From Pohlia nutans (Eukaryota; Streptophyta; Bryopsida; Bryales; Mniaceae): a stretch of DNA of 64,000 nucleotides. The DNA is taken from contig CM040097.1 in NCBI GenBank assembly GCA_022496805.1, forward strand, positions 19,582,072 through 19,646,071. Reading direction: 5' to 3'. A program made the position numbers and the translations under genes. Under the pieces are notes generated by a model. It ran no database searches and had not been told where the DNA came from. It saw only the letters and a program-made list of their open reading frames with translations. This document shows, in pieces, positions 34,924 to 45,204 of the stretch (position 1 is its first letter; every line of letters begins with the position of its first letter).

Positions 34924-36856
34924 ATGGCCATGAACACGATGCATCTGCTGCTGGATCCAGCGCCACTCCCCGTTGCGCACCTTGCTGCTGCTCCCGTCCC
35001 TCGTTGCGTGCCGGGAGCTCTGCGCACGTCTCTGCCTGTTTTCCGTGGCCTCCGCGGCTCCAAGCTCGTGTGCAGCTCGTCCCCTGCTGGCGCGCGGTCC
35101 CGACGGAGAGGCGGAGCTGTTGTGTGCGAAGCTCAGGAAACCGTCACTGGAGGTACCGGTCTGCATTGTTTCATTTACTTTCTTGAATTGCCCTAAATTT
35201 CCTCCTGTGGTGCTTGGCTCCTACATTACCTGTTTTAAATGAAATTTGAACTCAGAGAATGTGTGCTAGAGCTCATGATTTTTTATTTTTTGAAATTCTC
35301 TGTCCTGGATGCGAAACTTCATTGCCAATTCCATCTTGTGTTGTATTGGAGTAGCTTGGATAGCTGAAGTTCTTGAAAGTGCAAAAATGGAATAAAATGT
35401 AGTAATGGTTGGCTTTTGTTTTTGAAAGTAAAAATGAAAAGAACTTGAATTCTTCACAGAATTGCACTTGGGAACACAGACAAACAAAAATGACCCTAAT
35501 TTACATGTGCATTTTTGTGATTTTTTCTCTGTCCTGGATGCATTCTGGTTGAAACTTCTTTTCTAGTTCCATTTTGTGTTGTGTTGGAGTAGCTTGGCCT
35601 GTGTTGGATAGCTGAAGTTCTTGAAAGTGCAAAAATGGAATAAAATGCAGTAATGGTTTGCTTTTGTTTTTGAAAGTAAAAATGAAATAAGAACTTGAAT
35701 TCTACACAGTATTGTACTTGGGGATCACAGACAAACAAAAATGACCCTAATTTACATGTGCATTTCCGTTGTCAAAAAGGGGTGTCGGTGGCATGTTTCA
35801 ATTTAGTGTAGCTTTCTGAGACAAGTCAGGATTCTGAGGTACAGAGGACAGACTGGGCATTCTTTAAGGTATGGAAGGCAATGAAGTGCTCATGTTGTAA
35901 AACTTAGTTGGTTAAAAAATTCATTTTCAGTGAACCACTATAGCCTTATGTAGAATGGTGTAGTTCCGAGTCAATTCTTCATAACCTTGTTAAACCTTCC
36001 GAAAAGCTTCCTCTATGGAAGGAAGGTATCTTCTATTCCAAGATACCTGTTGATGAGCGTTTGTTATAATCTCATTTGATGGGTGTTCATCCCTCCATAT
36101 TTATAGGAAGCTTAAACCCTAAAGGACGAAGGACTCATTGTTTATAAATGACAAATTCAATCGATCATATTGTGAAAAACATAATTCAGATGAGACCAGA
36201 TTTTATATCACTGGAACCAGTGAAGAACATTGCACGAGTTGGTAAAAAATAAATAAAAAATTGAACTAACGGAAGTCCACATCGGACCTACTCAAAAATG
36301 CTAAAAAAAAAAGCATGAGGCACAATTTGGAGGTACACTGCTAAAGAATGTTATGTTTTCCAAAACTATTCAGTATCGCTGTTTTTGGATCAGTTGGCTA
36401 TCATGTAAATGCTTCTTCAGCTGTAGAAACGACTTAAATACAGATCACTTGCAATAAGAGAATTTGGAGGTTTGGAAATGCCGATGGCAAAAAGGGACTA
36501 ATGAGACACACATGCTATAAATAATATGTGCAGTGCCTGGAGTTGTGAACGAGTCTACATGGAAGAGCCTGGTAGGGGACTGTGACGTGCCAGTGCTGGT
36601 GGACTTCTGGGCTCCGTGGTGTGGGCCTTGTCGCATGATCGCTCCCATCATTGACGAGATTGCCAAGAAGTATGCTGGCAAAGTGAGGTGCTTGAAACTG
36701 AACACAGATGAGAGCCCCAACATCGCCACGGAGTATGGCATTCGTAGCATTCCCACCGTGATGGTGTTTTTGAAGGGAGAGAAGAGAGACACCGTCATTG
36801 GGGCTGTGCCCATGCAAACACTCACCAGCACTCTTGATAAGTACATTGCATGGTAA
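34924..36856 (+). CDS. Thioredoxin m-type, plastid precursor (copy A)
   Basis: Two exons, 34924-35152 and 36534-36856, split in phase 1, give 183 residues. The N-terminal ~75 residues ([20 protein letters not shown]..., rich in Ala, Ser and Arg, ending [11 protein letters not shown]) form a chloroplast transit peptide. The rest is a complete thioredoxin domain with the redox site [10 protein letters not shown], the conserved Asp in VLVDFWAP, and the cis-Pro in [11 protein letters not shown]. It acts in the stroma, passing electrons from ferredoxin-thioredoxin reductase to Calvin-cycle and other target enzymes. m-type identity rests on [20 protein letters not shown] and [20 protein letters not shown]. 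The ~1.4-kb intron carries a tandem duplication. Copy B lies downstream in opposite orientation with the same intron position and phase. Confidence 0.93.
35282..35764. repeat. Tandem duplication in the intron of thioredoxin copy A
   Basis: Two adjacent units of about 235-245 bp (about 35282-35515 and 35516-35764). Each holds TCTGTCCTGGATGC, GGAGTAGCTTGG, GATAGCTGAAGTTCTTGAAA, TGCAAAAATGGAATAAAATG, GTTTTTGAAAGTAAAAATGA and CAGACAAACAAAAATGACCC. The second unit has an extra GCCTGTGTTG insertion. Confidence 0.85.
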
Positions 36857-36867
36857 GAATGCACCTG

Positions 36868-37190
36868 TGAATATTATAGACCTTTGTTCACTTTGTAATA
36901 TATGAATTCAATTTTTCAATTTCTCACATTGTAATGTCCTTTGGTTGAATCTGTGCTCATTGTTTTTATACGTTTACATGTAATAAAAGGATTTCTAGAC
37001 TCTCTCATCTGATGTCGAATAACCTGTGAATATAAATAGACCTTTGTTTACTTCGTAATATATGAATTCAAATTTCAATTTTTCACATTGTAATATCCTT
37101 TGGTTTTGGGATGTTGAATGAGTGGATTTGTGCTCATTGTTGTATACACATTTATATGTAATAAAAGGATCCCTAGGCTCTCTTCGTGAT
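36868..37190 (+). terminator. Duplicated 3' UTR / polyadenylation region of thioredoxin copy A
   Basis: Two tandem copies begin with CCTGTGAATAT (36868 and 37021). Each contains AGACCTTTGTT, GTAATATATGAATTCAA and TTTGTGCTCATTG-like sequence, and ends in TGTAATAAAAGGAT, a plausible poly-A signal (near 36980 and 37158). The gene thus has two near-equivalent 3' end regions. Confidence 0.7.
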
Positions 37191-37199
37191 CTGCCTTCA

Positions 37200-38925
37200 T
37201 TGGGACCCATCTTGGCAGTGTCATGAATGATGTTTCTAGGTGTGCCTTCATTTTGCATATGTTAGAATAATTTTTTTCATGTTGACCTACGTGGACCTTT
37301 TGGATATCAGATGGGAGCTTCAGAATGCGTTTGAAGTTATGCACAAGGATCTTGTGGCTCCGTGGGTGGAGCTTTTAAAGTAGTTGATGTTGTCAAGATC
37401 ATTGTCCTGCATGAGGTCAGTCATCTTGGTTGCTTAACAAGCAAGCACATCAGTTTGTTTCCTTCTTGCATGGAGGACAAGAAGGTAAGTGTATGTTACT
37501 AATCTTTGCCTTCTTCTAATGACACATTTCCTGGGGCAAAGGAAGTTTTCCATACACCTTAAAAACTACCCTGTAATAAACGTTTCTTTACATCTATGCC
37601 AGCCATCAGCTCAATTCCATGACTGATTCTTATTTTATTCTTTTCCTTCAAGAATTGTTACAACGGAATTCCTGCCTCTTACTAATGCACTTATTATCTG
37701 CATATCTCAACATCTACCTGATAACTCAGCAGGTGCTGGAAGAGCTAGAAAGCTACTGTAATACTTGTATAGCAAGGTCAACAGTAATGATGTCATAAAA
37801 CAACTCCAGATTATTTTTTAATGTGAATGCTTGTAAATTCATCACCACATGGTGCCTTGAGGTTGGAAAACAAGAGGAGGGTCGTACATCACAACCCTAT
37901 TCTCGCCCTCTCTTTTAGAAATCTCCGAGATCTAACAGTCTTGATTTAGTGTAAAAAGAGGGTTGTGTCTGGTAACAGTCTTGGGCCTCCCAACCCTTGA
38001 CCTGTTTTGGACTGCATAATTATCGTCAACAATGGACAAGGTACTAAGACAATCCCAATTTTTGTCTGAAAGAAGTGTCCAATTGATTACAGTGGGGAGT
38101 TTGGATCTGCCATGTTAACCCCTCAGCATCCACTGTGCATTTTCTGTAGTGTAGAAAAATTGGACCCCATGCTGCAAATCATCTGTTTGTGTGAAAATGA
38201 CTTCAGTGCCGACACAATTGACACTGTTGATCTTGTAGTATAGAGCAAGAGCTTTAAAATGATGTGAAAATATTTTTTTTTTTCAAGAAATACACATGTG
38301 ACAAGTCATTTGTGTGACTGATTCATGCCTGCCAGGGCTTCCCAATAATAAAGAGGGTCAACTGTAGCAACAGTAGGAAAAGCTGTTGAAAGGAAGAAAA
38401 AGGTTTAGAAATTGATGAAAAACTTACAATCCGTCGAAGGAAGAAATTCCAGGATGAGAGAGTACTACGCATTGAGACTCCCGAGTCTTCACCAGGCTTT
38501 ACCAGGCAGAAACAGCCAAGTCTACCATATGAACATGCTCAAGGAAAACAAACGACAGAGAGCAAAAGACACTCTAGATACACATGCCTTGAGTTCGCCT
38601 ACTTCATTGAGACAGAAGGAGCCACATGCTCCCAGACTCAGCTGCAATTACTAGGCTGGACCATCAGAAAAACCTCATGAAGCCAACCAATCTTTGACAT
38701 ATCACCTACCAACTACAGAGCCGTCCTCAGCATTAGCCTTGTGATGATCATCCCATCTGATTCACAGTTCCACATATGCATCAATGCCTTGACTTATTTA
38801 TGCATCTGATTTACCAGCATAGGAGTAGATATATTCCTCCAGTGAAATTTCTACAATAGTTTCTTTTGCATGTAGTGATATAGAAATGAAACCATCAACA
38901 GAAAATACAAAGAGCACATGCAAAC
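37200..38925. other. Spacer between convergent thioredoxin genes
   Basis: No gene is supported. TTAACCCCTCAGCATCCACT at 38115 looks like the left terminus of another TTAA element, without a visible partner. Short frames such as 38412-38654 have no recognisable product. Confidence 0.4.
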
Positions 38926-38928
38926 TGC

Positions 38929-39010
38929 CTACTCCCTCTGTCCGGAAATAATTGTCATAGTTTTTGGCATCTTTTTTTTGCAATATTTGTCCTATGTTTT
39001 TTACTTCAAA
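38929..39010. repeat. Stowaway-like (mariner) MITE terminus
   Basis: TACTCCCTCTGTCCGGAAAT followed by AATTGTCATAG matches the general TA-CTCCCTCYGTyC terminus of plant Stowaway/mariner MITEs. No matching reverse end (GGGAGTA) is close by. A GAGGGAGTA sequence occurs far away near 42114, so this is a solo end. Confidence 0.45.
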
Positions 39011-39138
39011 AGTGAGTCCTGTCCAATTCAAACAGGGCGGACAATGAGAGTGACACAAAAACTGCATTCTACTATTAAAAATAAACCATTTTTCGAGTAC
39101 TGAAACGGCTTTTTTAAGTTAAAACACAATTGGGAAGT

Positions 39139-39236
39139 CACCCTATTTGTGCCACTATGTACCAACAGTGTACATATCAAATTTTCAAATGTGAGACATT
39201 GATACATAGTGATCACAAAGTGGCACAAATAGGGTG
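39139..39236. mobile_element. 98-bp hairpin MITE-like sequence
   Basis: CACCCTATTTGTGCCACT at the left and (reversed) CACCCTATTTGTGCCACT at the right are perfect inverted repeats of 18 bases. Imperfect pairing (ATGTACC, GATACAT) continues inwards. It would fold into one long hairpin. No clear target duplication. Confidence 0.5.
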
Positions 39237-39265
39237 GTTTACCTTATGTCCGATGATCATCTAGA

Positions 39266-39360
39266 CCAACCGGGTATGTAGAATAGCAGTGCAGCATGTT
39301 CTACATACCCGGTTATTTACAGTGCCCGGTATTTATTATGTAGAATATGCTGCACTGTGA
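39266..39360. repeat. Compact palindrome with nested inverted repeats
   Basis: ACCGGGTATGTAGAA at about 39269 pairs with TTCTACATACCCGGT ending near 39314. GCAGTGCAGCAT pairs with ATGCTGCACTG further right, next to GTGCCCGGTATTTATTATGT. It lies just past the stop codon of thioredoxin copy B, so it could influence 3' end formation of that gene. Confidence 0.5.
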
Positions 39361-39380
39361 TGAAGGGTAAATTTTGATGC

Positions 39381-41053
39381 TTACCAAAGGTATTTCTCTA
39401 GAGTTGTGGTCAATGTGGACTTGGGCACAGCACCAATGACAGTGTCTTTCTTCTCGCCGCCTTTGAACACCATGACGGTGGGGATGCTTCGGATGCCGTA
39501 CTCGGTGGCGATGCCGGGGCTCTCGTCTGTGTTCAATTTCAAACACCGGACCTTGCCAGCATACTGCTTCGCGAGCTCATCAATCAAAGGCGCAATCATG
39601 CGGCACGGTCCACACCAGGGGGCCCAGAAATCCACCAGCACCGGCACTGAGCTTTCCAACACCAGCTCCTTCCACGTGGTCTCACTCACAACACCTGCCA
39701 CTGAACAGTCCACGAGAAAAAAATGAATTCAGAGCAGTTTTTTTATTTTTTAGAATTTAATGATGGCCTTTTAACGATTCTACAAAATGTCCACATCCTT
39801 GTAAACTGTGAGCATGGAATTGATGACCTCAACAAACAAGACTCCGAGCAACTCGTCAACCTCAGGTAGCCACGTCCCAATTTACATGAAAAACTTTCGA
39901 TTTGATGAAAGATACAGAACTCGTAAATGTTGAGGTTAGCCATCAAACAGATTTTGGTTCCAAGAAAATCCATTCTCGTGGATGGGAAAGTCAGCCATTT
40001 ACAATGTAAGGGTCACCAACATGAGTGACTTGTAGAAATGAGATACGTAGTACTAAAGGATACCTAGTACAGGATTCGCTAATGGCAGAACTATGTTGAA
40101 CGCATTCTAAGCTCACAACCTACAAAAAAGGACTATACAGCACATGACACCTGGAAAACACGTAAAGAGAAACTAAGTCCTCAACAATGCAATTGCACTC
40201 AATGAGCAAAAGACCTAGTACAGGACGTAATCAAAGATGTAATATGAAACGTCATAAGAAGCTCGCAACCTACAGAAAAGGACCATATAGCACTTGAACT
40301 CATATGACACCAAGCAATGCACAACACCAAAAGAGTTGGATTCTTAAACACCTGAAAATCACGCAAGTCCTCAAAAACCAAGCAACAATGCAATTGCACT
40401 CAACCTAGTACAGGAACTGATCAAAGATGTAATATGAAATGTCATAAGAAGCTCACAACTTAGAAAAAAGGACCATATAGCATTTGTACTCATATGACAC
40501 CAAGCAATGCACAGCACCAAAAGAGTTGGGTTCTCAAAAAACTCGCAACAGAAACTAAGTCCTCAAAAACCAATTGCACTCAATGAGGAAAAATGCCATA
40601 AGAATCTCGCAACCTACAAAGAAGGACCATATAGCACTGGAACTCATATGATACCAAGCAATACACAACACCTAAAGAGTTGAATTCTTAAAAGCACGCA
40701 ACAGAAACGAAGTCCTCAAAAACCAATCGCAAAGAAGACCTAGTACTGATAGGCAAAGAATGCAGAGGCCGAGCAAGAAAGGGAATATGTAAGAAGATAC
40801 CTCCGGTGACAGTTTCCTGCGCTTCGCACACAATTCCGGTCCTCTGCGACCGAACGGAGGAGGAAGATTTCGTCCGGGAAGAGGCAAATTTCGTCCTGGA
40901 GGCGCCAATTCGGAGGCCACGCGCAACAGGCAGGCTACTGCATCGCATGCCCACCACACAGGGCGAGCTTGAAGACGACGAGGTTGTGGTTGCTGACGCC
41001 GTGGGGCTCAGCTGGGCCGTGCAAGTGACCCCGGCGTCCAGCAACATCGCCAT
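39381..41053 (-). CDS. Thioredoxin m-type, plastid precursor (copy B)
   Basis: Two exons, 41053-40801 and 39700-39381, split in phase 1 at the same residue as copy A, give 190 residues. The transit peptide region ([20 protein letters not shown]...) is Ser/Thr-rich and ends in [11 protein letters not shown], nearly identical to copy A at the exon border. The mature domain holds [18 protein letters not shown] with the CGPC redox site, [20 protein letters not shown] and a cis-Pro in SIPTVMVF, ending LEKYLW. An in-frame ATG at 41119 would add 22 residues; 41053 is preferred because copy A also begins MAM. Stromal disulfide reductase function is inferred from the family. The intron carries a tandem repeat array. 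Confidence 0.93.
40095..40735. repeat. Tandem repeat array in the intron of thioredoxin copy B
   Basis: About three and a half units of roughly 180 bp. Each contains CATAAGAAGCTCGCAACCTA, AAAGGACCATATAGCA, GAACTCATATGACACCAAGC, AATGCACAACACCAAAAGAG, TTGGATTC and AAGTCCTCAAAAACCAA. Units are diverged by indels. The array occupies more than half of the 1.1-kb intron. Confidence 0.85.
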
Positions 41054-41059
41054 AGCTCC

Positions 41060-41569
41060 AGAACAAAACAAAATGGCTCCAAACCAAATGGGCGATTCCT
41101 GTACAAGATTTGCGCGCACCCAGCTGGGGAAATCAAGCGAGATTGTTTGGAATTGGAGAATGGGGAGGGGTAGGGGGAGGGCTGCAATGGGACGCTTGTG
41201 CTTCTGTGGCTATGGAGGAGAGACGCTGGGCCGTCGATAAGAAGGATCTGACGGTGGGGAGCGGGTGAGAAGGTGGATAAGCGTTTCTGCTGCTGTGGGG
41301 AGCGAGCCATGGAATCATGGGTATCCATGGCATGATGGCCATGCGTCCTTTTGGCATGCATGGGGATAGGGTGGAGTTGAGGGCTCCTATAAAATTATCC
41401 CTTTGTTCCGATATAAGCAGCACCTCCAAGAATTCAGCATAGTGTTGGGAACATTCTTGGAGGTGGAAGCACAAGAACCTGTTACTGACTAATTCCAGTC
41501 ACCTGTGCAAGCACATGTTTCAACTTCGTGAGTTTCCAATCAAATTATCACAACCATTAGAGTTAACCA
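41060..41569. promoter_or_regulatory. 5' flank of thioredoxin copy B
   Basis: This stretch would hold the promoter and 5' UTR of copy B. It is locally GC-richer than its surroundings and includes a purine-rich GGGGAGGGGTAGGGGGAGGG tract near 41162. No definite TATA box was identified. Frames reading through it are overlaps in unused phases. Confidence 0.35.
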
Positions 41570-41841
41570 AAAAGTCAGTCCAAAGAAGAAAGTTTTAGCA
41601 AACTCGTGTTGAATTCCTCTTGAACTAATATTGAAATATAAATAGACCAAAAACTAGTCTATGATGAGTTGGGAGACAATCTAAAGCAAGCCACTGTCAT
41701 TATTCTCTACACCTTACAATGCCACTCCCACACCTTCTACCAAAGCTCCAAGCCCATGGCCCACAAGGGGACAATCTATGACACGCCACTATTCAACCCA
41801 AGTATAGCTCAAGAAAGAGGTTAGAAGTAAAGCCAAAAGGG
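41570..41841 (+). repeat. Dispersed ~280-bp repeat, copy 2 (right of thioredoxin pair)
   Basis: Direct copy of 33456-33738, with the same TATAAATAGACC box and GATGAGTTGGGAGACAATCT. Together the copies bracket the 6-kb thioredoxin pair. A shorter third copy (GGTGAGTTGGGAAATAATCT) occurs at about 42157. Confidence 0.65.
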
Positions 41842-42980
41842 AGGTTAGATGGGCTTCTTTTCAATTAACTCAATTAGTTGTAGCAGTTTGGTGATCAATT
41901 ATGTATGCCAAGTTAGCAAACTAATTGGACTAGAAATGAAAGACGAATATTGGTTCCTCTACTAACATCAATAGTGGTCTATGTAGATTAAGTTTGATAA
42001 CCCAAAGTTTTAGGTGCTGCAATTTTTTATCATTGAAAACTATTGCTCTAAATAGATTGAAATCCTTAAACTTACATGTATTGGTGCCTCCACCTCATAT
42101 CAGTATGAGAATAGAGGGAGTATGCTTTTGAATAATTTTGGTGTCTAAACCGATCTATGGTGAGTTGGGAAATAATCTAAAACAAGGCCATGTGCCACTG
42201 TGGGGCATCGAACTCTTAACCTCCCTAATGCTAAAGGAGAGTTCCGACAAGTTCCCCTAAGCCTAAAGGACTATTCACGAAAGAATTGCAGGACTATTCA
42301 TGACAAGTTTGTCAGAAATTGATTATATTTTGGCATGTGAACACACTATAGAAGTTATAAAACTTCTCGTCTGTTTTCGGATAACTCTATTGTGTGTACA
42401 CTTTTTTTCAATTAAAATATATGGTTTTAAATATGTGATTTAATTGTAGGGGTGTCACAACACTTTCTTCCCACTCTCAATCTTCAAAGAATGCGTACAT
42501 ATCACTTCCTTCTTGAATTGTGGAGTATCCATTCTCTAAAGATTCGGAAGTTTCATTCTTCTCTTCTTGAGGTGAAGAATGGGCATGATTTTGATTCTCT
42601 ATGGAGAAATTTTCACCCCGATCAATGGTCGCAGATTCACCAAGATTGATTGCCGCAAGTAAATTCCCCACTTCACTATTGTAGTATTCTTCTCATTTTT
42701 CACAGGCATTCACATGGTGTCACAGTCTAGTTCATGAAAAATGGCCATGTTAGGCTCTTGAATTCTCTCTCTAGGTTCTCAATCTTCAAATAATCAACTT
42801 CTTGAAAGCACCACAACACTCCAATGCGAGGAGAAATTGCTCTATTGGTATCAAAATTATTGCATTTTGTCGTGTGGAGGGAGTGCTAATACAATATGAT
42901 TTAATAAAAGAAATTGTTGTTTTGGTATTAATGTATGTGCACTTGTCTTACCGTTCGATCAAAACATACGATTCCAAAAG
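41842..42980. other. Intergenic, repeat remnants
   Basis: Contains the third partial copy of the 280-bp repeat (near 42137-42190), a solo GAGGGAGTA Stowaway-like end near 42114, and otherwise unassigned AT-rich DNA. No gene is supported. Confidence 0.4.
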
Positions 42981-42982
42981 TA

Positions 42983-43535
42983 CAGTAGGGTCCAACATGG
43001 AATGGCGTTTTTGGTTTTGCAGTGGGAAAAAAATCAAGTCTGCCTACTTTGGAAGCCTCTAGAGAGCTCAAAAATTGGTATTTTACCTTGAAAATTTTAC
43101 CATAGGCTTGAAATCAAGTTGTTAGTATGCCTACCAAGTTTCAAAGCCAAACAATTCACCAAAAAAAAGTTATTCGAAATCTACCAAGATAGGTAGCTGT
43201 AAATTTTTTTTCACTCTTGCCAACTTTGACAGCCTCCCGAGAATTGAGATTATTTTTCCTTGCTTTGATTTTTTTGTGGTAGAACAAAATTTGTGTTAGT
43301 CATATATGGTAAAAATCTGAAGTCCAAAATATTAGTGAAAAAAAAGATATTCCCAATCTACTAACATGTGTTATTTTGCGGTATGCTTGTAGAAATCAAC
43401 TCCACTCCAACCAACTTTGACACCCTCCCAATGGCTAAAAATGGCCCATTTGCCATGAAATTTTTTTCACAAGATAAGCTACATGTTAATGACTAGTGTG
43501 CCAAAATTCAAGCTCTAAAAGCTTACACAAAAAAA
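42983..43535. repeat. Left terminal inverted repeat of the Tc1-like element
   Basis: It pairs with 45205-45752. Landmarks are TTTTTGGTTTTGCAGTGGG, CCTCTAGAGAGCTCAAAAAT, GGTATGCTTGTAGAAATCAA and ATGTTAATGACTAGTGTG. Divergence is confined to scattered single bases and short A/T-run differences until the arms part near 43535. Confidence 0.9.
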
Positions 43536-44183
43536 TTACTCACAATCTACCGACATGTGTAATTGTGAGAGCAATTTAAGAGCGTGTTTGGAATGTTCAT
43601 GCTTAAAAGGGTGGGTAGTGAGCTTCCTATATGAAATTGTCCACATGATACAACACCTAAATAAAAATTCTTCTCAAAAAATCAAGAACATCCAAATTTA
43701 GTTGTGCACACTTGTCACATCCCAATGACTATACTTGCTTAGGATTTGCATACCACATAAGCACACTTGTCATATCCCAATGAATACACTTGTTGAGAAT
43801 TTGAATGCCACATATGCATGAAGGAGCTTTTGTTCCCTACATCAATGCTTGCTTTGAGAATTGACAATCATTGTGACTTATAGATTGAGTTTGAGAGGGT
43901 TTATTTGAGAGGAGAGCATATGTATGGTGATGTGGGAGCAACTGGATGTGCACATGAGGGCTTTTGTAGAGGAGAGAGGAGTCTGGACACATACTAGTAA
44001 CTGGTTAGGGACTGAAAATTTGCATAACCTCATTAGGCTCATGAATGTTGATTTCAGAGGAGGGCATGACTGTATGGACATGTGGTAGGCTCATGAACGT
44101 TAATTTGGGAGAGGGGCATGACTGTATGGACATGTGGTTGGGTTCTTAAGATTTTAAATCGAATTTTCATATTACAGTTCTGA

Positions 44184-45194
44184 TTGATGGCTATTCCGGA
44201 TGAAATCCGTGCACGTATTGTGGGTTTGAGTGAGGGAGGGAAGAAAGGTGTTGAAATTGCAGCTATTGTTGGAGTCCCTGTTAGGACAGTTCGGAGGTTG
44301 GTGAAGAACTTTCGAGAATTTGAAACCTACAAAAGTAAAGCATCTTCTAGAAAATATGAAAAAAAACTTAGTGATAGAGATGATCGTGGTATAACACGTG
44401 TTTTACAAGCTGATCGTCGCATCACGTTGTCTGACATTACTAATATGTTTCCTACTAAAGTATGTAGAAATACTATGCGAAAGGCGTTACATGATAGTGG
44501 CATTCATAGTCGAATTGCAGTCAAAAAACCTTTTTTGACACCTCGTCACATATCTCAACGATTAGTTTTTGCTCGAAAATATTGTGGATGGAGTGCAGAA
44601 GAGTGGGAGCAAGTTGTTTGGACGGATGAGTCCACGTTTGAAGTTGGTAAAAACTCTAGACAAATTCATGTTTGGAGAACTGTGCATGAGCGCTTTGCTT
44701 CAAGTTGTATAGTTCCATCTTTCAAGAGTGGGAGGACTTCATTGATGATTTGGGGTGCCTTTTCTGGAGGGCAGAAGTCACGACTTGTTTTTATGCCTAA
44801 GGATCGACGCTCTGCAAAGAATTTTGTTGAAGTGGTTTACAATGGGGAGTTACTTCATTTTATGAAGAAAATACCACAAGGATTACTCATGGAAGATGGT
44901 GCCCCTGTCCATAGAAGCAAACTAAGTAAAGAATGGAGGCAGGCACACCGTTTAGAGAAGCTTGATTGGCCCGCAAACTCTCCTGATCTCAATCCAATTG
45001 AGAATCTTTGGAAGATTTTGAAAGATGCAGTTCAACATGGTTCAATACGCCCTAAAAATACAAGTGACTTAAAAGTAGTTATTGCAAGAGAGTGGGAGAT
45101 AATAAGTGGTCAAAAGCTCCTTCAACTATGTCATTCCATGCCTGCTAGGTTACAATCAGTGATAGAGGCAAGTGGAAGACATACACGTTGGTAG
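44184..45194 (+). CDS. Tc1-like transposase, DD34E
   Basis: An intact 336-residue protein, the usual length for Tc1-type transposases. Residues about 5-45 form the first helix-turn-helix (EIRARIVGLSEGGKKGVEIA...VPVRTVRRLVKNF). About 60-115 form the second DNA-binding domain. The catalytic domain has Asp148 in VVWTDEST, Asp238 in LMEDGAPVHRS and Glu273 in SPDLNPIENLW. The last two acidic residues are separated by 34 residues (DD34E), as in Tc1, not the 39 of classical plant mariner-like elements. GAFSGG fits the family's glycine-rich segment. It ends ...MPARLQSVIEAS, typical of Tc1 C-termini. Two ATGs start the frame (44184 and 44187). It would act in the nucleus, cutting and pasting the element by binding the repeats on both sides. 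Confidence 0.93.
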   Translation: MMAIPDEIRARIVGLSEGGKKGVEIAAIVGVPVRTVRRLVKNFREFETYKSKASSRKYEKKLSDRDDRGITRVLQADRRITLSDITNMFPTKVCRNTMRKALHDSGIHSRIAVKKPFLTPRHISQRLVFARKYCGWSAEEWEQVVWTDESTFEVGKNSRQIHVWRTVHERFASSCIVPSFKSGRTSLMIWGAFSGGQKSRLVFMPKDRRSAKNFVEVVYNGELLHFMKKIPQGLLMEDGAPVHRSKLSKEWRQAHRLEKLDWPANSPDLNPIENLWKILKDAVQHGSIRPKNTSDLKVVIAREWEIISGQKLLQLCHSMPARLQSVIEASGRHTRW

Positions 45195-45204
45195 ATTAGG
45201 TGTT

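Noticed and set aside
36445..36864. 139-codon minus-strand frame across thioredoxin A exon 2
   Set aside because: Complement of the thioredoxin domain; the same kind of mirror frame exists opposite copy B.
42190..42260. Second SINE, reverse orientation (GGGGCATCGAACTCTTAACC resembles a reversed box B)
   Set aside because: No matching box A at proper distance; match to the box B consensus is imperfect.
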